Source: Silene conica | Lineage: Eukaryota > Streptophyta > Magnoliopsida > Caryophyllales > Caryophyllaceae | Assembly: GCA_029255685.2 (NCBI GenBank) | Contig: CM055319.2 | Span: 33,691,068 to 33,755,067, forward strand | Reading direction: 5' to 3' | Length of the DNA: 64,000 nt | Shown: positions 46,364-54,623 of the stretch, one piece after another | How positions within the stretch are numbered: the first letter of the stretch is position 1 | How the letters are laid out: every line of letters begins with the position of its first letter | Position numbers and translations under genes: made by a program | Notes under the pieces: generated by a model | Told to the model about the DNA's origin: nothing | Database searches by the model: none | Seen by the model: only the letters and a program-made list of their open reading frames with translations

Positions 46364-46388
46364 CACTTGTCGAGTACAAGTGGGAGAT
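46364..46388 (+). promoter_or_regulatory. Cop1 hairpin overlapping the polypurine tract
   Basis: CACTTGT pairs with ACAAGTG around CGAGT (46364-46382). The purine tract AAGTGGGAGA runs to the LTR. The stem matches Cop2 but the loop differs. Confidence 0.75.
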
Positions 46389-47610
46389 TGTTGGGAAATG
46401 TGTCCTCAACAATAGTGCCATCACGACAATGATAAAATCATTGTCATAAATCTTATATGAATATGCAAGGGACGATCCGATATTGATTTAGTCAACTGAC
46501 CAACATTAATCGGTAATGATTGGCTGACTAGAGTTTGACATTACTGTCGTATGACGGTGGTGGTCAGTTGATCCCTTTAGGTCACACCTATAGGACAGAC
46601 CCCTTAAATAATATATCGATTAATTGTATAGGATACAGATTGATCGATATTCTTAAAACCGTATATCGAGAATTCAGAGGTTGAATCTTAAAGTAAGATT
46701 TATATTTGAAATTGAAATGTATCGATTATCAAATATTAAACGATATTTTAGAAATATCGAAATTAGTATAATGAATGGTTCATGGTTATAACAAACGTTG
46801 TTAATATATATCGTATCGACGATTATTATGATAACTATATGTTGGGACAGTAATTTCGAATTACTTAATTATTTGTTAAATATGATTTAATTAATTTAGA
46901 AATATTATTTATGTGATAAATTTATATTTTAAATTAATACAATTATTATGTCACATGAGATGTCACATAATTGTACAAATTATAAATCGCAAAATGAAAG
47001 TGCATTTTACGATTATAGGTGCCGGTTTATTGATGATGTTTTATGGGTTTAAAATGTAAAATTAATACCCTAAAAACATAATGATTAATAGCCCTAATGC
47101 CTATAGTTATGGGTAAGACAAAATTGGCTCTTACTCTACCCTAGGCCTTGTCTTACACGGCACACCCAACCCCATGCATCCCACTCTATTTATATGGGGT
47201 GCTTGTCATATGCTAAGGCTAATAAAAAGTTGGCTATTTTTCTAGTGTAAAGAAAATTGTGATAACCTCTAAATATTATCTACATAATATCCTTTAGAAT
47301 ACTAATAGAAGTATTAGTACACGGTTTTAATATTACCGATTCCGTCACCTAGCTCGTGCTCGTGCTTCGGTGTTTAAGGGTAGGTCTTGGGTGCAACGTA
47401 AAGGAGGCAAGCTATTTTGGTTGCTCAGTGGAGGATCGTCCTAGCACACATTTGGACCGGTTGTAAGAATCCGTTTCATTAACATTTCCGCATTTCGTTT
47501 TTGCATGCATAAGATTAAGATCGACTAATTTATTAATATGAGTTTAATAAATAAAATAATTAGTTAGACTACATTATTAGGATAACAAGTATGAATCTCG
47601 TTTTCCTTCA
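46389..47610 (+). repeat. Cop1 3' LTR
   Basis: 1222 bp, close to 30170-31395; a TAAG present at about 30250 is missing here. Confidence 0.95.
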
Positions 47611-47615
47611 AAAAT
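47611..47615. repeat. Target site duplication of Cop1, right copy (AAAAT)
   Basis: Matches 30165-30169. Confidence 0.9.
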
Positions 47616-49002
47616 GATGCGCCATGTAAAATCCTAACGAGTCGTTAATTAATAGTGAGTTTTGCAAGTTGCCCAGTTTCCTGTTTTATTGTTGTAAAGT
47701 TTCTGTTCAGACCAATTTGTTATAAATAATTCCCGTAAGTTTGCATTTTATTCTTTTTCCTATGATTAGGGAATCCATCATATTTCTCAAAGACTATAAT
47801 GGTTCACAAAATGGCTGAACGGTTATTTAACTATAATTTTGGAAGTTGCAACATGATTGAGTGTTGGAATCGTAAAATATGTAAGTTTTATATAAAAGTT
47901 TAATCAAATGTGATTTATGTGATGTGACCACGTGATATCCTGATATGGCATTAGTAACATGAATAATAGGTGTATGGTATGAGTATGAACCCTCACTATA
48001 TGATAGCGTAACCTTGTTTATTTCGTCAAGTTTAATATAGAATTGCTTCAATTATATGTCAAATCTTATGACCTCAAAATAATTATATGCTACTCGTATG
48101 TGATATCAAAAGCATGTTTATCTGAGAAGAGTCTTGCCGAGTGGCAGAATGAAATTTAACTGGTCAGTTTATCAGCATGATATAGTAATCTAATAGTTAT
48201 ACATAATTGTGATTATTTGAATACGGTGAATCTTGTTGATGTTCTTTCGGGTGTTTATGGTTTATCACTGTCTAGTTTCCTGTGATTATAATCTTTATAA
48301 CTTTTCCAAGTATATTGTTATACCATACAGTGAATTACATATTGTTATATTAAGAATCTGATCACGATGTGTAAGTTATTAATTGTTGACATACGATTTA
48401 TGGAAGTATTAGCTTTGTGATTGTTTACTTATATCGTTAAAATTTTCATAATTCATGAGTGAGAAGAACAATGACTTAATAAAGAAGAGTCATAGTACCT
48501 CCGTGCAGCCTTGTTTCAAGCTGTAACTTGTGAAATTGTCTTTGACACGTATTTATATTGTCGCAAACAACCCTTTCAATGTTTCAAACACTTCAAAAAA
48601 TTTTCAAAATGATAAACCAGGTTTAAGCTTTATGTTTGATAATTATGGTGATTGGTTGCAAATGACAATTCTGTAGCTATGTGTAGATGAAATCCTGCTT
48701 GAATGTTTAATTGTTGTGCATTGTATAAAACCCTTATTGTGCAAGTCATATATAATAATAGCCTCATGATAAATGATGTAATATGAGTGGGTGGGAAATG
48801 TACCTAAGTGATTTTGTTAACTAATTGACATTTGGGAATGTTAAACGATCTTGTGAGTCTATGAGTTATGTATGTGTTGGGAAATATGTCAATGTTCCCT
48901 GTTTAATTACGTTAATTAATTTTGCGCTATGTCTTTTCCTAAATATGATTTGCTTCTATAATATGATTATGAGCATGAAACATTTAATTTGTCGAGTAGG
49001 AA
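47616..49002 (+). other. LARD1 internal region, second part
   Basis: AT-rich non-coding sequence between Cop1 and the solo LTR. I see no gag or pol remnant. Confidence 0.55.
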
Positions 49003-49007
49003 CTATA
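49003..49007. repeat. Target site duplication of the solo LTR, left copy (CTATA)
   Basis: Repeated at 50006-50010. Confidence 0.8.
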
Positions 49008-50005
49008 TGTGGGGAATAAAGCATGTATTCGCCCTAAACTTGCAGGATTATAATGAAAATTACAGTTGTGATTATTGTCATAAGATTAAAAGATATGAAA
49101 AAGAGTACAACCTTTTGTCCTTGCGCGAAAGGCCTAATAACAGGAATTAACGCAAATTCCCTCCTATAACTTGCACCCAAGACTTAGATTGAGACGTTGC
49201 CGCGTGTGCTAGAAATCCTCTCCAACTGCCTTGCAATATCGGGAGAGCCTATTGAGTTTTAGATGTGAGATCTCGGTTATGGGAGAAGAATGCTCTCAAA
49301 CCCTAATTTTTCCTTGAGATTGGTTTAATCAGTGCAACAAGAGTAACCTGACATAAGGAGAAGTCTTCTCCTTATGTAGTATACTCGGCCGAAATAAACG
49401 AGTAGGGTAAGAGTGGGCTTTCCACTCTTACCTTATTCTGATTCGTGATTCGACCCATTTAGCTATAAGTTATTTGCGGGATTTTAATTATAAATCGTAC
49501 ACTTGTTATCAGATATTAACGCAGTCGATGTATTAATAATGGTCTGATAAAATACGTTATTGTATAATTACCCAAATTAGTATAACTGTTTATATTAATA
49601 CGCGAATACAATATTTAATTAAATATAACCGTTTATATTTAATTTACGAATTAATCATGTAATCCGTATTAGCTAAAATTATTTAATCCGTATTAAATAA
49701 TAATCTCAACATCTTATTGACTAATTTAATAGTCAATACCTCTGACTAACTGTTTAGTCGTATTCGGCATAAATGTGACTGTATTTCCATACCTTCACAT
49801 CTCTCAAACGTGTCCTATAAGTGTGACCTATAGGGACCAGTTGATCACCGCCATCCGTATGACAATAACGTCAAACTTATCTAGCAAGCCAACCGTTATT
49901 GATAAACGTGGATCAACTGGTAATAATCCTGAAGTATGCCCTTGTGATCCTTAAAGAGATTTAATAAGTCATTGTACTTAATTGTCAAGGACACCAGCCC
50001 CAACA
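49008..50005 (-). mobile_element. Solo copia-type LTR, minus strand
   Basis: Read on the minus strand it begins TGTTGGGGCTGGTGTCCTTG and ends in TTCCCCACA; 998 bp, flanked by CTATA. It shares with the Cop1 and Cop2 LTRs the start TGTTGG and the nested double-stem block (49836-49921). No internal region remains, so it arose by recombination between the two LTRs of a full element. Confidence 0.85.
49836..49921 (-). other. Nested double-stem block in the solo LTR
   Basis: Outer arms ACCAGTTGATC (49836-49846) and GATCAACTGGT (49911-49921) pair perfectly. Inner arms CAATAACG (49863-49870) and CGTTATTG (49894-49901) pair perfectly. Both stems differ in sequence from Cop1 and Cop2 but lie at the same aligned positions. 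Confidence 0.75.
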
Positions 50006-50010
50006 CTATA
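50006..50010. repeat. Target site duplication of the solo LTR, right copy (CTATA)
   Basis: Matches 49003-49007. Confidence 0.8.
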
Positions 50011-51242
50011 AGCTTCTTGATTGTTTACATTATGGTTAATATATTAAATTTGTGATAAATTTCAAGAGTATATAAGTGTTATCTATTCCGATTCTGTTTT
50101 ACTGCGTAACACGATTCTACCGACCCTAATACTTTATTATTGTTCGAGGTTATATGTTTCATGATAATTTATATGAGTCTCTTTTGGGTACTGATTTGAG
50201 TTGAATTTTAGTAGTTGTCCTTTTATTTTGATAGTTAAAAATTTCTATTGATGAGATAATTCTTTTGTTGTGAGATGGGAAAACTTTTGGTAATTGATTA
50301 GTCTGAGTTATGTACAAGTTCTTGTTTTATAGCATACACGTTCTTGTTTTATGAATAGAGGAATGATAAGTATATATACTAGTATGTCAATGAACTTGGG
50401 AGGTAAGTATTGAGGAGATTGAGTTGCTCGTGAGTCTAAAACAAAGGCGATGATTGATTTTATATTGAGATTGCAGTTCAGTATTTTATCGAGTTGTTGT
50501 ATTCTTTGACCTTGACTCATGGGTGAGTAGCTTAGAGTTTTACTCTCTAAAAGTGGAGCAGTCCCTTCAAGGGAATATTTGACCATATTGATATCGGAAT
50601 AGAGATGAGAATTGGTTACTGGTTTGAGTTATGAGTTATTAAGCAGTTGTGCCACATTGTGTTTTCGATCAAGTGTGACCTTGATATTTGAGTCATATTC
50701 TGAGTTTGAAATCGATATTGAAATGGATGTATTGGTTGTTTTGTTTCCGACGGTTCAATCACCCCTTGTCTTTGGTCTTAGATTCGACGATGAGTGCGAT
50801 ACTTGGTTACTTGGAGTAAGATGGTATGAGATAACGTAATGAGTAAGACGGAGTAATGAGCTGGGATTTGTATAATGAGGTTATGGGGACGTAACCGTGT
50901 TTTAAGGAAGATAGGATTGTAAAATCTTTTTGTTTTATGATATGGCTGGTATTTAAGACATGCTAATTGGTGTGTTGTGCTTGTTTGAATGTACCTAATA
51001 ACTTGGTTACTTATGTTTCTTGAAGTATCCTTTAACTTGGTATACGTTAAACTTTGGGGACAAAGTTTTCCTTTTAACGAGGGTAGAATGTAACATTTCG
51101 TGTTTTATTTCATGTTTAAAGTATTTTGATCAGTTTCGATGTGATGGGGTGTTACGCTTTGAATTCGTTATGTTCCTAGTGAACGGTTTGTTGACTGCGG
51201 GATGTGAACTTCGGGACGAAGTTCATTTTAAGGGGAGAAGAC
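50011..51242 (+). other. LARD1 internal region, third part, with 3' hairpins
   Basis: Non-coding. Near its end are three hairpins in the style of the Tek1 3' end: GGTTAT with GTAACC (about 50879-50896), AAACTTTG with CAAAGTTT around GGGA (51049-51068) and the LTR-adjacent one at 51205-51225. Confidence 0.6.
51205..51240 (+). promoter_or_regulatory. LARD1 LTR-adjacent hairpin and polypurine tract
   Basis: TGAACTTCG pairs with CGAAGTTCA around GGA (51205-51225). The tract AAGGGGAGAAG (51230-51240) ends two bases before the 3' LTR. Same arrangement as Tek1. Confidence 0.8.
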
Positions 51243-52011
51243 TGTAATACCCCGTATTTATTTCATTTATTATTAATTATTTTGAGAATGATGTTAGCTT
51301 TTCGAACATTGATATTCGATAGTTAACTTATCAAGTAAGCATTGTTATATTTTATACGATGTTAGTAATGGTCGAGTTGCGAATTAGGAGGATACCGTGT
51401 TTAAGTATGAGACGAGATTTGGGCCTCGAGTTTTGTGTCAAGGCTGGAAAAGCCCAGCTTGATAACACACACACACAAACCCATGCTCACCCAAACTTAC
51501 GCTCACCCAAACTCAACAAAATCTACCTGCCACCCTCTTATAAACCCTAACCCTAACCCTAGAACGCCTCTCTCACATTCACAAACAGACTGCCGTCATC
51601 TCTGGGTGCTAGGAGGAGGGATTACTTGGTGGTTTAGGGTTGATCTAAGTGGTTTGTTTTGCATCTGAAAACGGGTACACACAACCTTTCACTGTTTTTC
51701 CAGTTTTCTGTCCAACTTCAATTCGTAATTTTGTGTGTATAATCATGCTTTTAGATAATGATCTTTGTGTAGTTTTAGTCCATGAGGTTCAGTAGTTATA
51801 TTTGGGTCAGAGTTGAGTCACTGTTGGTCACGGTAGGCCGTCGTTTGTGGTGGTTTAACCCTCCTGTCAGAGACGGGTTTACAGTGGTTTTATTATCGTG
51901 TTGTATGGGGGTGTTTGTGTCTTGATTCGTTTTATAGTCTGATTATATTTTGTATGTTTGTTAGAGTCGTTTGAAAGGTGGTAGTCAGGGGTTCATGTGG
52001 TGGTTGTTGCG

Positions 52012-52016
52012 GTGGT
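52012..52016. repeat. Target site duplication of the TRIM, left copy (GTGGT)
   Basis: Repeated at 52572-52576. The undisturbed target is visible in the 5' LTR near 27535. Confidence 0.9.
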
Positions 52017-52144
52017 TGTAACAACCCGACCCGCCACCGTCGTAACACAACCCCAATAAGATGGGATGTGTACCTTTGGGCCAAATACTTGTCCTCACTT
52101 AAGCCCAAAAGCACAAGGCCTTGTTACTAAGTGGTAGGTGGAAG

Positions 52145-52189
52145 TTATTATAAACATATCACAAGCCTCACATTCTACCGATGTGGGAC
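52145..52189 (-). promoter_or_regulatory. snRNA-type promoter motif in the TRIM LTR (downstream copy)
   Basis: On the minus strand GTCCCACATCG (52189-52179) is followed 24 bp later by TTTATAATAA (52154-52145). See the copy at 52496-52540. Confidence 0.5.
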
Positions 52190-52239
52190 AACTTTCCTCT
52201 CACACTCTTGGGGTGTTACAAACTCCCCCACTTAAAGAA

Positions 52240-52257
52240 CACAACGTCCTCGTTGTG
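52240..52257 (-). promoter_or_regulatory. TRIM hairpin next to the purine tract
   Basis: On the minus strand CACAACG pairs with CGTTGTG around AGGA, nine bases before the purine tract. Same loop as in Ath1 and the upstream Tek1 hairpin. Confidence 0.75.
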
Positions 52258-52353
52258 CCTCAAACATGACCACAACCAGGGCCAGAATCCTCCCCCACTA
52301 GGTGTGTGACCCGGGTACTCCCGACCACAGGCTCACCACACGGTCGCAGGGTC

Positions 52354-52365
52354 GCTCTGATACCA
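52354..52365 (-). other. TRIM primer-binding site (tRNA-iMet type)
   Basis: The complement reads TGGTATCAGAGC, two bases inside the LTR at 52368-52571. This sets the orientation of the TRIM. Confidence 0.9.
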
Positions 52366-52495
52366 TTTGTAACAACCCGACCCACCATGGTCATAACACA
52401 CCCCCAATAAGATGGGAGGTAAGCCTTTGGGCCCATTATTTGTCCTCACTTAAGCCCAAAAGCACAAGGCCTTGTTACTAAGTGGTGGGTGGAAG

Positions 52496-52540
52496 TTATT
52501 ATAAACATATCACAAGCCTCACATTCTACCGATGTGGGAC
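52496..52540 (-). promoter_or_regulatory. snRNA-type promoter motif in the TRIM LTR (upstream copy)
   Basis: On the minus strand GTCCCACATCG (52540-52530), a match to the plant snRNA upstream sequence element RTCCCACATCG, is followed after 24 bp by TTTATAATAA (52505-52496). Plant U-snRNA genes use this pair of boxes. Whether it is active here is unknown. Confidence 0.5.
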
Positions 52541-54404
52541 AACTTTCCTCTCACACTCTTGGGGTGTTACAGTGGTTGTTGTTGTGTCGTGTTAGTACTA
52601 CAGCAGGTTTCGAATTGGGGTTATGTTGACGATGTGTCGTTTTCCGAATAGAGTCTGAACAAGAACTTTGACACTGTAAATTTGTTCCAATCCTTTTTAC
52701 AATCGTCATAGATGTAAGGGTAGATTGTTAGAAGGTAGTACGAAGTCTGTGGTGGTGGATCTTACGGTGGTTCGTGGTTGTTGTGGGTGATTTAAAATGG
52801 GTTTTGTTTTGTTACCAAAATCGTAAAACCGAGTGTAGTGGTGGTGTCGCTGGGTTCATTGCGTCTGTTTGGTGTCGTGGTAGGCTAACGACGGCCACAG
52901 ACCTCCTCCCTGGAACCACCGTGGCTCAGAGGCGAGCCTGGTGGTGCCAAAGGGGAAGACGGGGGCTGCGGTCGGTGGTAGGGGCGGTGGTTGACAAGGG
53001 GTCGCAGGCTGTTTTCGGTGTTTCGGTGTTTCGCGAATTGTCGAGTTGTTCGTGTTGAATTGATGCGTGGTTATATGGCCGTGTGTTAATTGTTATTTAA
53101 GTATTGTTAATTTTATTATTAGTATTATTTTATTATTATTTCTATTAGTATTATTAATACTATTACTAATACTAATTATCAGTGTTCTTTTTATAATTAT
53201 TTTTCCTACTATTATTATTATTATTGGTCAATTATTATGGTGATTTTATAATGATAGGATAATAATGTTACTCACATTGATATTATTAATGTTAAGTATG
53301 CTATGGACAAATATTATAATTGTATATCATGCTCATTAATATTTAAGTTATTATTATTGTTATTATTACTAATCGTGTTATTAGCAGTTGTTATGGTTTA
53401 TATTATTGTTAATGAACATTGTGATTATTATTTGGTAATAATTGGTCATGTGAATTCCTGCCATAAAGTTTATGTATAGTAATTCCATATTTAGTAAGCT
53501 GATAATTGCCTGATGAAGATTGATACGAGTACTGAGATATTGTTAATTGGTGCGTAAATGAGTATGTCGATATGTATGATTACAGTGTGTGATAAGTGTA
53601 TCAATTATAAGCATGATGAATGAGTTTTAGTAATGATGTTAGAGTATGGATGGAAGTTAATAGTAAGTACTAATTATAGGAACTGAGCTCGAAGTGGAAT
53701 ATCTCTAGCAGTTGTTCAATTGCCTTTCTGCAAATTGAGGTAGGGGAAAATCTATGACTGTGATCGTGATCTGACATGAGGACACTCAGTATCTGATTGA
53801 TATATTTAATTGTGATATATTGTGATTGATTGCCTATTACTGCTTATTGTGGAGAACGGAGGTTTGAAATGGGTCTTGTGATATGGGTCTTGTGATAAGG
53901 GACTTGTGATATGGCCATGGGAGGTGTGGTGTGATGGAAGTGTGGTGTGATGGAAGGAGGGGTGTGATGGAAGTGAAGTGGATGATTGGGGCTTGTGATA
54001 TGGAGATGGAGGAGGATGCATTTTTACTGTTGTTTATGTCTTATTTACCTTTCTACTCAACCTCGTGGTTGACCCTATGTATTCGTGTGACACCTACGAT
54101 CATCCGTAATGGGGAGTAGATTCTACAGGTCAGTGACAGATGGATTGGGAGCTTGGGCATGGAGAGAGACATGGCTTGGACCTACTTAGAGTTACATCAC
54201 ACTTAGATATCTTCAGTTGTACTTTTATTTTTATCAAAGTTTAGACCTCGTAGTTTTTGTAATATCAAAGTTTAAATTTTATCAAATAAAGTGCCCTGGT
54301 CGTGTTACTTTCTTATTTACTACCTCGGTCATCCCGAGATGGTAACAGTCTTATTTATTTGAGAATGTCTGGCTAAAGGCTCTTAAATAAATTGGGGTGT
54401 TACA

Positions 54405-54409
54405 TTTAC
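54405..54409. repeat. Target site duplication of LARD1, right copy (TTTAC)
   Basis: Matches 26750-26754. Confidence 0.95.
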
Positions 54410-54623
54410 TCCTGAGGTTTTCCCACCTCTTGGTACAAACTCTCATGATACACCAGCAAGACAAATGATGAGAATGAATAAGCAGAGTGAGATGGCATGA
54501 TTTAAAGCTACTGGCAGTAGACGAGCTTATAGTTTCATGGATGCACTGAATGGTCTGACTACTCCTGTGGGGGTGGTAGTTCAGAGTGGGAAAGATCCTC
54601 CTCCACCAATTGATAATGCATAG
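54410..54623 (+). pseudogene. LINE ORF1, C-terminal part
   Basis: Continues the frame of 26754 after LARD1: a Pro-rich segment and a Met/Ser-rich tail, with one in-frame TGA near 54498 and the ORF1 stop TAG at 54621-54623. Confidence 0.75.

Larger units (their letters stand above)
43974..46388 (+). other. Cop1 3' non-coding region
   Basis: No ORF. GAAACTACG-AGAGGACAC words repeat near 44710-44750. 45680-46388 aligns with the Cop2 3' region and includes the identical 46-mer at 46197-46242. An ATT microsatellite is at 45659-45678. Confidence 0.65.
30170..47610 (+). mobile_element. Cop1: gag-only Ty1/copia-type element
   Basis: LTRs of 1226 and 1222 bp, a primer site, a long leader, one gag ORF with a zinc knuckle, a purine tract and AAAAT duplications define it. 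Without Cop2 it is about 8.1 kb. I find no protease, integrase or RT: about 2.4 kb between gag and the 3' LTR is non-coding. The layout matches the plant TR-GAG type of non-autonomous element. The LTRs differ at roughly nine positions plus a 4-bp indel. Confidence 0.9.
52017..52571 (-). mobile_element. TRIM (terminal-repeat retrotransposon in miniature), minus strand
   Basis: It is 555 bp: two 204-bp LTRs (52017-52220 and 52368-52571) around 147 bp. On the minus strand the primer site TGGTATCAGAGC (52365-52354) follows the first LTR. A purine tract (GTGGGGGAG, complement of 52222-52231) precedes the second LTR. No coding capacity. The LTRs differ at roughly 15 positions. The LTRs begin TGTAACA and end TGTTACA. 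Confidence 0.9.
26755..54404 (+). mobile_element. LARD1: non-coding Tekay-like LTR element carrying nested insertions
   Basis: Two LTRs (26755-29375 and 51243-54404), an initiator-Met primer site, a purine tract and TTTAC duplications define it. Without Cop1, the solo LTR and the TRIM, the internal region is only about 3.4 kb (29376-30169, 47616-49007, 50011-51242), and I find no gag or pol in it. This fits a large retrotransposon derivative mobilised in trans. LTR ends, leader and hairpins resemble Tek1, so a Tekay-type helper is likely. Confidence 0.9.
51243..54404 (+). repeat. LARD1 3' LTR, interrupted by the TRIM
   Basis: 3162 bp including a 555-bp TRIM and its 5-bp duplication; otherwise closely matches 26755-29375. 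It ends ATTGGGGTGTTACA. Confidence 0.95.

Noticed and set aside
49003..50010. Full minus-strand copia element
   Set aside because: CTATA flanks a single LTR and no internal sequence is present, so it is a solo LTR.
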